A stretch of 64,000 nucleotides of DNA from Candidatus Tectomicrobia bacterium (GTDB lineage: Bacteria > UBA8248). The notes beneath the pieces were generated by a model. The model saw nothing but the letters and a program-made list of their open reading frames with translations, was not told where the DNA came from and searched no databases. Both the position numbers and the translations under genes were made by a program. The stretch is from positions 159,291 to 223,290 of the forward strand of contig JACPUR010000019.1 of assembly GCA_016192135.1 (NCBI GenBank). The letters are read 5' to 3'. This document shows, in pieces, positions 47,442-56,841 of the stretch. Within the stretch, counting starts at the first letter, position 1. Each line of letters starts with the position of its first letter.

Positions 47442-47607
47442 AGATGGAGGTGAGGCTCCCATTTGCCGGAGCCCGTTCCGTCCATCTGGAGCCAGCGCCA
47501 GTGAGTTCTCCATCGGCGCGGAAGGCGGCGCCGGTTCGGCTCAGGAAGGCAGACGCGCGGGAGGAAGCCCGCTCCCGCGGCGGCTGCAAGCGCCCGGAGG
47601 AGGGAGC
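47442..47607 (+). promoter_or_regulatory. Structured mRNA leader with two mutually exclusive folds
   Basis: The leader between the promoter and the 61-aa gene can fold in two ways. Fold A pairs AGATGGA (47442-47448) with TCCATCT (47481-47487) and encloses GGCTCC (47454-47459) with GGAGCC (47468-47473). Fold B pairs GATGGAG (47443-47449) with CTCCATC (47508-47514) and GGCTCC with a second GGAGCC (47488-47493). A separate hairpin GCGGGAG/CTCCCGC lies at 47557-47578. GCTCCC (47455-47460) is also complementary to GGGAGC in the ribosome site (47602-47607). The string AGGTGAGGCTCC resembles part of the magnesium M-box, but the element is far shorter. A riboswitch or protein-bound attenuator is possible. 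Confidence 0.4.
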
Positions 47608-47610
47608 TCC

Positions 47611-47796
47611 ATGATCAAGGACGGGAGTCTCACCACAAACGGCTGGCTTTTCGTTGTCTTCCTCGTGCTGGTGTTCACCACACCCTTCAACCCCTTCATC
47701 ACCCACCGGTACCTGCCCATCGTCTGGTACGCCGCCGTCGCCGTCTATGGGCTGTGGCTGATGGCCAAGGTGACGCGAGAGGAGGGCTACCGATGA
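47611..47796 (+). CDS. Small membrane protein (DUF3311-like), symporter partner
   Basis: A 61-residue protein with two hydrophobic helices: NGWLFVVFLVLVFTTPFNPF and YLPIVWYAAVAVYGLWLMAK, then a short charged tail. The P-F-N-P-F and W-Y motifs resemble DUF3311, a small protein often encoded just before sodium:solute symporters. GGAGGAGGGAG precedes the ATG. Its TGA overlaps the ATG of the symporter gene (ATGA at 47793), so the two products are made together and the protein is probably an accessory subunit. Confidence 0.7.
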   Translation: MIKDGSLTTNGWLFVVFLVLVFTTPFNPFITHRYLPIVWYAAVAVYGLWLMAKVTREEGYR

Positions 47797-49295
47797 ACTG
47801 GGGATCGCCCTACTACATTTTCGCTTGGCTCGCCGCCTATCTCGTCGTCACGGCGTGGGTCGCGTGGAAGTACAGCACCGGGGTCGAAACCGAAGAAGAC
47901 TATTACGTCGCGGGGCGCAGCGTGGGGCCCTTCGCCAACACGATGTCCATCGTGGCCACCATCGCCTCGGGCGGCATCTACCTGGGGACCGTGGGCTTCT
48001 TCTACGACCACGGGGTGAACTTCCTGGGCTACGGCTTCGCATACGTCTGCTTGGTGTTCGGCCTCTGGTTCGTGGGCAGGCGCCTGTGGCCGGTGGGCAA
48101 GAAGTTCAACTACTCGACCCCGCAGGACTTCTACGGCGACTTCTATCAGAGCGAGTTCCTCCGGCTGTTCGGGGCGGTGGGGAGCATCATCTTCCTCATC
48201 CCCTACTACGCCTCGAACGCCGTCGCCATGGGGTTCGTCCTGGAGCGGTTCGCGGGCCTCCCCTACGTCTGGGGGGTCTGGCTCCTGGTGGTGTTCACCG
48301 TGGTCTACACCACCTACGGGGGGATGCGGGCCGTCATCTACACGGACGTCCTGCAGGGGGTCATCCTGCTCCTCTTCGGCATCGTGGCGGTGTTCGTCAT
48401 CCTGAACGCGGTGGGAGGCTACACCAAGCTGATGGACGATCTCCCGCCGAAGATGACCGTCCACGGCACCGACTGGGCCGCCTACGGGCTCTTCATCGGC
48501 TGGATCGTGTTCATGTTCTCCCACCCGCTCACGCTCTCCGACCGTATGACCCGCATGTACACCATCCGGAGCCTGGGCGCCTTCCGCACGAACGTCCTGC
48601 TCACGGGCGGTGCGCTGCTCATGGTTTGCCTGGTCTTCGTGCTGCTGGGGATGGCGAGCCAGAAGATCATGGGCCCCGGCATCAAGCCGAACGATGAGGC
48701 CATCCTGGGCGCCATCCAGCGGCACGCCCCCTGGCTCATGGCGTGGATGGTGGTGGTGGTGTGGGCGTGCGGGATGTCCACCATGGACTCGGGGCTGGTG
48801 GGGGCGGACGCGATGCTCTCGAAGGACATCATCCGCCGCTACATCAAGCCGGACATCTCCGACTCCCAGCTCGTCCGGATCGGGCGGTGGGCCATGATCG
48901 TCTTCGGGCTCCTCGCGGCCTGGATCGCCCTGCAGCGCCCGCCCGGCATCTGGGCGCTCGTCCGGCTGGTCGTGATGTTCCACATGCAGTTCCTGCCCAT
49001 GCTGATCCTGGGGCTCTACTGGAAGCGGGCCTCCAAGCTGGGGGCCGAGGTGGGCTGGGCCGTGGGGGTGATCCTGGGCACCTACTACACGTTCTGGGCC
49101 TCGGGCCCGCCTCCCATCAACGTGGGCGGGGCGCCGGCGCCCGGCTTCTTCGCCCTGCTGGTCAACTTCATCCTGTTCGTGGTGATCTCGCTCCTGTCCT
49201 CGCCGGCGCCGGCGGCGCACCGGGCCAAGTTCGAGGAGGCGTGGAACGCGCTTCCCGAGCCGGAGCCGGGCGAGAAGGTGAAGGTCACGGCCTGA
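47793..49295 (+). CDS. Sodium:solute symporter (SSS family)
   Basis: A 500-residue carrier with about 13 hydrophobic segments. Family landmarks: EEDYYVAGRSVGPFANTMSI with IVATIASGGIYLGTVGFFYD (SSS motif region), VVYTTYGGMRAVIYTDVLQG (the G-G-x-x-A-V-x-x-T-D motif), and WACGMSTMDSGLVGADAMLS. The closest pattern is the PanF/monocarboxylate subgroup, but the substrate is not evident; pantothenate, pyruvate, proline or acetate are all possible. It overlaps the DUF3311-like gene and has the structured leader upstream. Confidence 0.9.
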   Translation: MNWGSPYYIFAWLAAYLVVTAWVAWKYSTGVETEEDYYVAGRSVGPFANTMSIVATIASGGIYLGTVGFFYDHGVNFLGYGFAYVCLVFGLWFVGRRLWPVGKKFNYSTPQDFYGDFYQSEFLRLFGAVGSIIFLIPYYASNAVAMGFVLERFAGLPYVWGVWLLVVFTVVYTTYGGMRAVIYTDVLQGVILLLFGIVAVFVILNAVGGYTKLMDDLPPKMTVHGTDWAAYGLFIGWIVFMFSHPLTLSDRMTRMYTIRSLGAFRTNVLLTGGALLMVCLVFVLLGMASQKIMGPGIKPNDEAILGAIQRHAPWLMAWMVVVVWACGMSTMDSGLVGADAMLSKDIIRRYIKPDISDSQLVRIGRWAMIVFGLLAAWIALQRPPGIWALVRLVVMFHMQFLPMLILGLYWKRASKLGAEVGWAVGVILGTYYTFWASGPPPINVGGAPAPGFFALLVNFILFVVISLLSSPAPAAHRAKFEEAWNALPEPEPGEKVKVTA

Positions 49296-49382
49296 GAAGC
49301 ATCCTCCCCCGGCTCCCGCACAGGGGGCCGGGGGATTCTCGGGGACCGCCGCGCCGCCTCGCGCCGCCGAGCGCATGCCGGG

Positions 49383-50621
49383 CTACAGGAACCGCGCCAG
49401 CACCTGGTTGGCGAGGAGGGTGCCCCGGGAGGTGAGGCGGATGGCCCCGTTCTCCCGCTCCAGGAGGCCGCCCCGGCCGAGCTCCTCGAACAGCGCGCCG
49501 AAGGCCTCCTCCGGGTCCGCCCCGCAGGCGCGGGCGACCTCGCCGAGGGAGACGCCCTCCCTGAGCCGCAGGCCCAGCATGAGGGCCTCTCCCATGGCCT
49601 TGGCCGGATCCCCGACGATCTCCTCCCCCGAGGTCGGATCTTCCGCCTGCGCCTGGTAGACATCGGGCCGGGCGTGGTTCCAGACGCGCTTGTTCCCGAC
49701 GAAAGAATGCGCCCCGGCGCCCAGGCCCAGGTACTCCCCGCGCTTCCAGTAGTTGAGGTTGTGGCGGCAGCGGCGGCCGGGCCGGGCGAAGTTGCTGATC
49801 TCGTAGCGCTCGAAGCCCGCCCGCGCCAGGAGCCTGTCGCGCATCCGCCACATGGCGAGGGCCGTCTCCTCGTCCGGGAGGCCGCGCAGCTCGCCCCGGC
49901 CGTGCAGGGCGTGGAAGGCGGTGCCCGGCTCGATGGTGAGCTCGTAGGCCGAGAGGTGCTCGGGGCCCAGGGCGAGGGCCGCCTCGATGTCGGCCCGGGC
50001 GGCCTCCACCGTCTGGAACGGGATGCCGAACATGAGGTCCAGCGAGACGTTGTCGAAGCCCGCCGCGCGCGCCGCGCGGAAGGCGGCCCGGGCCTCCTCC
50101 CCCGTGTGGACGCGGTCGAGGCGGCGCAGGGCCTCGTCGTCGAAGGACTGGACCCCGACGCTGATCCGGTTCACCCCCGCCGCGCGCAGGGCGGCGAAGC
50201 GCGCCGCGTCGGCGGCCCCGGGGTTGGCCTCGGCCGTGACCTCGGCGTCCGGCGCGAAGCGGAAGAGCCGGCGCAGGGCATCCAGCAACCGCGCCGTCTC
50301 CCCGGGGGGCATGAGGGAGGGGGTCCCCCCACCGAAGAAGACGGTCTCGACGCGCCTGCCCCCGAGGCCCAGGGTGCGGCTCCGGCCCTCCGCCTCGCGG
50401 ATGAGCGCGTCCGCGTAGCGGGCGGCCCAGTCCTCCCCGGCTCGGCCGAGGGCGATGAGGCCGTCGAGGGCGTAGGAGTTGAAGTCGCAGTAGCCGCACT
50501 TGGCGAGGCAGAAGGGGATGTGGACGTAGACCGAGAGGGGGGCTTCCCGCGGCGGGCCGCCGGGGAGGCTTCCGGGGGCCGGGCGGGAGCCGGCCCGCTG
50601 GTTCTTCTCCGCTCGCGGCAT
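49383..50621 (-). CDS. hemW: HemW-type radical SAM protein (heme chaperone)
   Basis: A 412-residue radical SAM protein. After a 28-residue proline-rich start comes SVYVHIPFCLAKCGYCDFNS with the CX3CX2C cluster motif, then VETVFFGGGTPSLMP, VTAEANPGAADAARFAALRA, GVNRISVGVQSFDDEALRRL, VSLDLMFGIPFQTVEA and LSAYELTIEPGTAF. The C-terminal HemW domain has YEISNFARPGRRCRHNLNYW and GLGAGAHSF. It was formerly called oxygen-independent coproporphyrinogen oxidase; HemW members act in heme delivery, which suits the respiratory genes in this window. It is convergent with the symporter gene. Confidence 0.92.
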   Translation of the reverse strand: MPRAEKNQRAGSRPAPGSLPGGPPREAPLSVYVHIPFCLAKCGYCDFNSYALDGLIALGRAGEDWAARYADALIREAEGRSRTLGLGGRRVETVFFGGGTPSLMPPGETARLLDALRRLFRFAPDAEVTAEANPGAADAARFAALRAAGVNRISVGVQSFDDEALRRLDRVHTGEEARAAFRAARAAGFDNVSLDLMFGIPFQTVEAARADIEAALALGPEHLSAYELTIEPGTAFHALHGRGELRGLPDEETALAMWRMRDRLLARAGFERYEISNFARPGRRCRHNLNYWKRGEYLGLGAGAHSFVGNKRVWNHARPDVYQAQAEDPTSGEEIVGDPAKAMGEALMLGLRLREGVSLGEVARACGADPEEAFGALFEELGRGGLLERENGAIRLTSRGTLLANQVLARFL

Positions 50622-50705
50622 GTTGGGGAACCCCTTGATTTATCTCCGCGGAGCGCCGCGTTTTCCGCGGCGGGCCCGGTGAGAATGCATGGAGAAGGCA
50701 AACCT

Positions 50706-50714
50706 TGCTATATT
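50706..50714 (+). promoter_or_regulatory. Extended -10-like promoter of the sigma-54 activator gene
   Basis: TGCTATATT fits an extended -10 box (TG-C-TATATT), 51 nt before the GTG start of the activator gene. No good -35 is visible, as expected for extended -10 promoters. Confidence 0.4.
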
Positions 50715-50764
50715 CGGGCTTCCGGTTTCATATTCGCTAAAAAGCGGCCGAGGAGCCAACCGCC

Positions 50765-52339
<1,575 letters not shown>

Positions 52340-52474
52340 CGTCCCCCGCCCGGTTGGCCGGGTTCGAGCTTCCCCAGCTTCGAGAATTGCGTCCATCCGG
52401 CTCCGAAATATCCAGGCACTCCTGATTTTCGCCCCCATGTGACGGTTTTCCTCATCTCCTATATAACGATATGT

Positions 52475-52550
52475 CGTAAATTATCTCAATTTCGTGTCAC
52501 TCTCCAAGCACTTCCAATTGTCCGCTCGCCGAAAATTCGACGTAAATATT
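52475..52550 (+). promoter_or_regulatory. Candidate enhancer sites for the sigma-54 activator
   Basis: In the AT-rich gap 52430-52600, CGTAAATTAT (52475-52484) and CGTAAATATT (52541-52550) are near-identical direct repeats 66 nt apart, about six helical turns. A short dyad, ACGA and TCGT, surrounds 52467-52478. Their position 35-110 nt upstream of the -24 box is right for upstream activating sequences. The binding protein is inferred, not shown. Confidence 0.4.
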
Positions 52551-52582
52551 TGATTTTAATGATATTAGGGTATCGGATGTCT

Positions 52583-52599
52583 TTGGCACAATGGTTGCT
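52583..52599 (+). promoter_or_regulatory. Sigma-54 (-24/-12) promoter
   Basis: TTGGCAC (52583-52589), a 5-nt spacer and TTGCT (52595-52599) match the sigma-54 consensus, with the invariant GG (52585-52586) and GC (52597-52598) separated by exactly 10 nt. Transcription should start near 52610, about 70 nt before the first small gene. Confidence 0.85.
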
Positions 52600-52678
52600 T
52601 TAGATGAAATCGCTGTGGATTTCCGTGGTTTTCCCGGCGCCGTCTGCCGCCGGTGAGAAGGAAAGGAGAAAAGGCATC

Positions 52679-52888
52679 ATGGACTTTCTGGTTGGATTGC
52701 TGGTTCTGGCGGTCCCCACGCTGGCCCTGGGGGTCATCCTCCGGAGGCGGCAGGAACTGGTGGGCCTCGGCCTCCGCCCCTACCGAGAGGGGGAGGTCCG
52801 CCCCTGGGAGACGGAGGCGGTGAGGCGCGCCGACCGGCGGCGGATCAACGCCCTGCTCGAGGAAGAGCTCATCCGCCGGGCCGCGTGA
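52679..52888 (+). CDS. Small single-pass membrane protein, 69 aa (microprotein 1)
   Basis: The first gene behind the sigma-54 promoter. It begins MDFLVGLLVLAVPTLALGVI, one membrane helix, followed by a highly charged cytoplasmic-type tail (LRRRQELVGLGLRPYREGEV, VRRADRRRINALLEEELIRR). AAAGGAGA lies about 9 nt before the ATG at 52679; the longer frame from 52604 has no ribosome site and would overlap the promoter's transcription start. The N-terminal helix resembles that of the next small protein. Function unknown; it may tether or sense something at the inner membrane. Confidence 0.65.
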   Translation: MDFLVGLLVLAVPTLALGVILRRRQELVGLGLRPYREGEVRPWETEAVRRADRRRINALLEEELIRRAA

Positions 52889-52900
52889 GGGAGGCAGAGA

Positions 52901-53035
52901 ATGGATTTCGTGGTCGCCGCCGTTGTTCTGGGTTTTCCGGTGATGCTTTACGCGCTCCTCTTCACGGGACCGCGGAGACACCCCGCCGAGACGTCCCGGC
53001 AGGACGAAGGGAAGGCCGAGCGGCGGGCGGCTTAG
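52901..53035 (+). CDS. Small single-pass membrane protein, 44 aa (microprotein 2)
   Basis: MDFVVAAVVLGFPVMLYALL is a membrane helix, followed by a short hydrophilic tail (FTGPRRHPAETSRQDEGKAE). GGGAGG lies about 8 nt upstream. It starts 12 nt after microprotein 1 and shares its pattern M-D-F-x-V, V-L and a mid-helix proline, so the two appear to be related by duplication. It is too short for most gene finders. Confidence 0.6.
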   Translation: MDFVVAAVVLGFPVMLYALLFTGPRRHPAETSRQDEGKAERRAA

Positions 53036-53051
53036 CCGGGGAGATGCGTCC

Positions 53052-53216
53052 ATGACGTTGCTGCTGATGGTGTTTTTCACGGCCGCGTTCATCGCGCTGG
53101 CGATCCTCACCGGCGGGAACGGGAACGATCACGCGGCCGACACCGAGGCCCGCCGGAGGATGCGGGCCCGCCTGGCGCGGGGCGGCTTTCCGGCCGAGGG
53201 CTGGGAAGTCTTTTAG
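53052..53216 (+). CDS. Small single-pass membrane protein, 54 aa (microprotein 3)
   Basis: MTLLLMVFFTAAFIALAILT is a membrane helix, then GGNGNDHAADTEARRRMRAR and a final LARGGFPAEGWEVF. GGGGAGA (53038-53044) lies 7 nt before the ATG. It follows microprotein 2 by 16 nt and precedes uspA by 41 nt, on the same predicted transcript. Unlike the first two it lacks the MDF start. Confidence 0.6.
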   Translation: MTLLLMVFFTAAFIALAILTGGNGNDHAADTEARRRMRARLARGGFPAEGWEVF

Positions 53217-53257
53217 GGGGCCCGAGGGCGCCCTTTGGATTGGAGGCTGAAGAGCCG

Positions 53258-53752
53258 ATGTATACGCATGTACTGATTCCACTGGACGGGTCGAAAGCGG
53301 CCGAGGCCTCCGTGAAGGAGGCCGTCCGCATGGCTCCGGCCATCCGGTCCGTTCATCTGCTGATGGTGGACGAGCCCGTCCGCAGCTCGATCCGGCTGGA
53401 CGGCTACGTCCTGTACGTGGACCAGTGGTACCGGATCCGCCGCGAGATGGCCGAGGACTACCTGCGCCCCATCGCCGAGGAGCTCAGGAAGGCGGGCTTG
53501 TCCGTCACCCAGTCCGTCCAGTTCGGCGAGGCCGGGGCGGCCATCGCCAAGGCGGCCGAGAACCTGAAGGTGGAACTCGTCCTGCTCGGCGGCGAGGAAG
53601 GCGGGTGGTTCCGGCGTCCCACGGGGCTGGCCGGGCTCGCCCCCCGGATCGTGCGGAGGGTCAAGGCGGCCGTCCTGACGGTTCGGGAAGCAGACATTCG
53701 CGCGGCCGAGGACCAAGCGCCGCAGGAGGTCCGCGTCACCCAGGCCGCCTAG
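53258..53752 (+). CDS. Universal stress protein (UspA family)
   Basis: A 164-residue single-domain UspA protein: MYTHVLIPLDGSKAAEASVK, then an unusually long insertion around VDEPVRSSIRLDGYVLYVDQ, the helix AEDYLRPIAEELRKAGLSVT, and strand VELVLLGGEEGGWFRRPTG. The ATP-binding G-x2-G-x9-G-S/T loop is modified to GGEEGGWFRRPTGLAG, with PRIVRRVKAAVLTVR as the closing helix and strand. ATG 53258 is preferred to the upstream in-frame codon at 53240. It is the last gene of the sigma-54-controlled cluster and the only recognisable one. Confidence 0.85.
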   Translation: MYTHVLIPLDGSKAAEASVKEAVRMAPAIRSVHLLMVDEPVRSSIRLDGYVLYVDQWYRIRREMAEDYLRPIAEELRKAGLSVTQSVQFGEAGAAIAKAAENLKVELVLLGGEEGGWFRRPTGLAGLAPRIVRRVKAAVLTVREADIRAAEDQAPQEVRVTQAA

Positions 53753-53893
53753 GCCCGACATTCGAAATCCTGCCGCGGCTACTTCCAACGCCGCGCTTCC
53801 ATGCCTCCCTCCCCGGCGGCCTCGCCATCCGGCACCGGACCGCCGGGGAGGGATTCCTCTCTTCTCCCCCTATGCGTTTCGCCCCGGCCCCTG

Positions 53894-53902
53894 TGCTAGG
53901 AT
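53894..53902 (+). promoter_or_regulatory. Extended -10-like element upstream of the RimK-like gene
   Basis: TGCTAGGAT (TG-C-TAGGAT) lies 47 nt before the ATG at 53950. The near-identical TGTGCTAGCATGG occurs before corA, which suggests a shared promoter type. Confidence 0.35.
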
Positions 53903-53949
53903 GGCCCCTCTCCGCGGCCGCGCCTTTTTTCCCCATCGCCGGAGGACGG

Positions 53950-54831
53950 ATGCGGCTCGTCATGCTCTGCCGGGACCCGCGGCTCTACAGCGTGCGCCGG
54001 CTGGCCGAGGCCGCCGGGGCGCGCGGGCACGCGGTCCGGGTTCTCGAGCCCTACCGCTTCAGCCTCGGGCTGGGCGGCGGGCGGCTCTCCCTCCGCTACG
54101 CGAGCCGGCCCTTCGGCGGGGCCGACCTCTTCCTGCCCCGCCTGGGGGCCGGCATCTCCGAGCACTCCCTCGCACTCCTTCGCCACCTCCACGCGGCGCG
54201 CTTCCTCGTCATCAACTCGCCGGCTTCCATCGAGATCGCGCGCGACAAGCTGCGCACCCTCCAGCTCCTCGCGGGCCGGGGCCTGCCCGTCCCCCGCACC
54301 GCCTTCGCGCCCGACCCGGCCCGGCTCGATGAGGCCCTCAGTGCGGTGGGAGGCCCCCCGGCCGTCCTGAAGCCCCCACGCGGCACCCAGGGCAAGGGCG
54401 TCACCCTCGCGGCGAGCCGCGAGGAGGCCCGCGCCGTGGCCGAGTTCATGTGGAGCCTAGAGCGCGAGGTGCTCGTGCAGGAGTACGTGCCGAGGGGGAG
54501 GAAGGGCGACCTGCGCCTCCTCGTGGTGGGGGGCGGGGTCGCCGGGGCGGTCCGGCGCCGGGCGGCCCGGGGGGAGTTCCGATCGAACCTCCATCAGGGC
54601 GGGAGCGCCGCCCGCGCCCGGCCCTCGAAGGAGGCCCGGGAGCTGGCCCTGCGCGCGGCGGCGCTGTGCGGCCTCGAGATCGCGGGCGTCGACCTGCTCG
54701 AATCGGAGCGCGGCCTCCTGGTTCTCGAGGTGAACGCGGCCCCCGGCTTCGAGGCCATCGAGCAGTCGGGCGGCGGGGACATCGCCTCCCGCATCGTCTC
54801 CCATCTGGAAGGGCGCGTTCCGAAGGCGTGA
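53950..54831 (+). CDS. RimK-type ATP-grasp ligase
   Basis: A 293-residue ATP-grasp enzyme close to RimK, which adds glutamate residues to ribosomal protein S6 or makes poly-glutamate. Matches to RimK: NSPASIEIARDKLRTLQLLA, LKPPRGTQGKGVTLAASREE, VLVQEYVPRGRKGDLRLLVV, RRAARGEFRSNLHQGGSAAR, LEIAGVDLLESERGLLVLEV and NAAPGFEAIEQSGGGDIASR. The last holds the metal-binding E-x-N. GGAGGA lies just before the ATG at 53950. Other ligases of this fold (tetrahydromethanopterin or LysX type) are possible, but the C-terminal match favours RimK. Confidence 0.85.
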   Translation: MRLVMLCRDPRLYSVRRLAEAAGARGHAVRVLEPYRFSLGLGGGRLSLRYASRPFGGADLFLPRLGAGISEHSLALLRHLHAARFLVINSPASIEIARDKLRTLQLLAGRGLPVPRTAFAPDPARLDEALSAVGGPPAVLKPPRGTQGKGVTLAASREEARAVAEFMWSLEREVLVQEYVPRGRKGDLRLLVVGGGVAGAVRRRAARGEFRSNLHQGGSAARARPSKEARELALRAAALCGLEIAGVDLLESERGLLVLEVNAAPGFEAIEQSGGGDIASRIVSHLEGRVPKA

Positions 54832-54833
54832 GT

Positions 54834-54863
54834 TTGCCGGGCCCGGCGGACGGCTTCTATAAT
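54834..54863 (+). promoter_or_regulatory. Sigma-70-type promoter for proA
   Basis: TTGCCG (54834-54839) and an exact TATAAT (54858-54863) are separated by 18 nt, directly after the RimK-like gene. The family B repeat lies between this promoter and proA, so it would be in the proA leader. Confidence 0.55.
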
Positions 54864-54919
54864 CGCCGGGGCGGTACGTCTCGCACCGACCGTTGCGGCT
54901 GTTTTGAAATGGTTTGCCT

Positions 54920-55005
54920 GTCATTCCGAGCGCAGCGAGGAATCTGCTTTTCGGTTGTAAGCCTTACAAGCAGATTCCTCGGTCGCGGTGCTCCCTCGGA
55001 ATGAC
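54920..55005. repeat. Palindromic repeat family B
   Basis: GTCATTCCGAGCGCAGCGAG and GAATCTGCTT on the left are mirrored by AAGCAGATTC, CTCGGTCGCGGTGCTCCC and TCGGAATGAC on the right, around a 17-nt centre. It is the same family as 37131-37313 and lies in the leader of proA. Confidence 0.9.
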
Positions 55006-55062
55006 AATGAGCGCGAACGAGCGGGGAATGCCGCTCGTGCTGCTGATTTCCGGGAGGCGAAA

Positions 55063-56370
55063 ATGTCCGGCATCGACGCAATCTGCGCGCGGGCGCGGGA
55101 GGCCTCGCTGGCGCTGGCTCCCCTCCCGGGGGAGGCCCGGGACGCCGCCCTTCGCGCCATGGCCGAGGCCGTGGAGAAGGGGGCGGAGGCCATCCTCGCC
55201 GCCAACGCCGGGGACGTGGAGGCCTCGCGGGGCCAGATCCCGCTTCCCCTCCTCAAGCGCCTCGGGCTCGACGCGGCCAAGGTGCGCCAGATGGCCGAGG
55301 GCGTACGCGCGGTGGCCGCCCTGCCCGATCCGGTGGGGCGGGTCACCCTGGGCACCCTGCTGGACGAGGGCCTGAGGCTCCGCCGCGTCACCTGCCCCAT
55401 CGGGGTCATCGCCGCCGTCTTCGAGTCGCGCCCGGACGCCCTGGTCCAGATCGCCTCCCTCTGCCTCAAGGCCGGGAACGCCTCCATCCTGAAGGGGGGG
55501 CGCGAGGCGGCCCGCACGAACCGGGTCCTGGCGGACCTCCTGGGCGAGGCGGCCGCCCGGCAAGAGGGCGTCCCCCGGGCCGCGCTCCAGCTCCTCGAGG
55601 CCCGGGAGGAGGTGGAGGCCCTGCTCGCGCGGGACGACGCCATCGACCTCATCGTCCCCCGGGGGAGCAACGAGTTCGTCCGCCACATCAAGGCGCGCTC
55701 GCGCATCCCGGTGCTGGGCCACGCGGACGGCGTCTGCCATCTATACGTGGACCGCGCGGCCGACATCGGCATGGCGGTGGCCCTCGCCGTGGACGCCAAG
55801 ACGCAGTACGCGGCGGTGTGCAACGCCATCGAGACCCTCCTGGTGCACCGGGAGGCGGCCCCCGCCTTCCTGCCCCGGGCGGCCGGGGCGCTGCGGGCGA
55901 AGGGGGTGGAGCTGCGCGGCTGCGAGCGGACCCGGGCCATCCTGCGGGACGCCCTGCCCGCGAGCGAGGCGGACTGGAAGACGGAGTACCTCGACCTCGT
56001 CCTCTCCGTCCGGGTGGTGGACGATCTCGGCGAGGCCATCGCCCACATCAACCGCTACGGCTCCCGCCACACCGACGCCATCGTGACGGGGGACGCCGCC
56101 GCCGCGCGCGAGTTCATGCGGCGGGTGGACGCCGCCAGCGTCATGTGGAACGCCTCCACCCGCTTCGCCGACGGCTTCCGCTACGGCTTCGGGGCCGAGG
56201 TCGGCATCGCCACCGATAAGATCCACGCCCGGGGGCCGGTGGGCCTCGAGGGCCTGGTGACCTACAAGTACCAGGTCGAGGGAGAGGGCCACTGCGTCGC
56301 CGAGTACGACGGCGAGGGGGCCCGCCCCTTCCTGCACCGCCCCCTGCCGCCGGAACCGGGAACGAAATAA
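55063..56370 (+). CDS. proA: Gamma-glutamyl phosphate reductase
   Basis: Second step of proline synthesis, reducing gamma-glutamyl phosphate to glutamate semialdehyde with NADPH. The 435-residue protein shows the family's RRVTCPIGVIAAVFESRPDA, QIASLCLKAGNASILKGGRE, DLIVPRGSNEFVRHIKARSR, the catalytic cysteine in AKTQYAAVCNAIETLLVHRE, INRYGSRHTDAIVTGDA, and VDAASVMWNASTRFADGFRY, GFGAEVGIATDKIHARGPVG. GGGAGGCG lies 5 nt before the ATG at 55063. Its partner proB is not in the window. Confidence 0.95.
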   Translation: MSGIDAICARAREASLALAPLPGEARDAALRAMAEAVEKGAEAILAANAGDVEASRGQIPLPLLKRLGLDAAKVRQMAEGVRAVAALPDPVGRVTLGTLLDEGLRLRRVTCPIGVIAAVFESRPDALVQIASLCLKAGNASILKGGREAARTNRVLADLLGEAAARQEGVPRAALQLLEAREEVEALLARDDAIDLIVPRGSNEFVRHIKARSRIPVLGHADGVCHLYVDRAADIGMAVALAVDAKTQYAAVCNAIETLLVHREAAPAFLPRAAGALRAKGVELRGCERTRAILRDALPASEADWKTEYLDLVLSVRVVDDLGEAIAHINRYGSRHTDAIVTGDAAAAREFMRRVDAASVMWNASTRFADGFRYGFGAEVGIATDKIHARGPVGLEGLVTYKYQVEGEGHCVAEYDGEGARPFLHRPLPPEPGTK

Positions 56371-56387
56371 CGGGTTATCATTTTTCC

Positions 56388-56455
56388 GTAGGGGCGAACC
56401 TCGTGTTCGCCCCGGGCGCGCCTGCCGGGAAAGGGCGATGGCAAGCATCGCCCCC
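56388..56455. repeat. Palindromic repeat family A, two copies
   Basis: GTAGGGGCGAACC and GTTCGCCCC form the first inverted pair (56388-56413); GGGCGATG and CATCGCCC form a second (56433-56453). They lie between proA and the cytochrome c gene. Confidence 0.75.
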
Positions 56456-56520
56456 GCGGAACCCTTCACGGTCATCCAAGCCGCTCTCGCCTGCCCCGTC
56501 CGGCCGGGAAGGAGATCCGC

Positions 56521-56841
56521 GTGCACCGCATCTTCCTGGCGGCCTTCCTCGTGGGGGCCGGGTTTTTGCTCACCTTCATGCTCGCGCACCGCCCGGCGGT
56601 TCAGGGGCCCGCCCCGGCGCCGGGCCCGGGGGCGGCCGTCTTCCGGGAGGTCTGCGCCTCCTGTCACGGCCCCCAGGGCGAGGGGATGGCGGGCCTCGCC
56701 CCGCCCATGCGGGGGCGGAACCTCTCCGTGGCCGAGGTCAAGGAGATCGTCCAGAAGGGCCGGGGCCGGATGCCCCCCCTCCCGGGGGTCCGGGGGGAGG
56801 CCCTCGAGAACGTGGCGCGCTTCGTCTCGGAGATGCGGTAG
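56521..56841 (+). CDS. Membrane-anchored c-type cytochrome
   Basis: A 106-residue protein. The start MHRIFLAAFLVGAGFLLTFM is a signal anchor, followed by a proline-rich linker and one cytochrome c domain with CASCH as heme site (FREVCASCHGPQGEGMAGLA) and GRMPPLPG supplying the methionine ligand. Translation starts at GTG with AAGGAGA 6 nt upstream. It is a single gene between proA and corA. It could donate electrons to the terminal oxidase encoded further right. Confidence 0.88.
   Translation: MHRIFLAAFLVGAGFLLTFMLAHRPAVQGPAPAPGPGAAVFREVCASCHGPQGEGMAGLAPPMRGRNLSVAEVKEIVQKGRGRMPPLPGVRGEALENVARFVSEMR

Noticed and set aside
44623..47706. A 1027-codon open frame on the minus strand opposite rqcH and its neighbours
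   Set aside because: It is antisense to genes with clear family motifs, consists of Ala/Gly/Arg/Pro/Glu-rich shadow sequence and has no recognisable domain; long antisense frames are expected at this G+C content.
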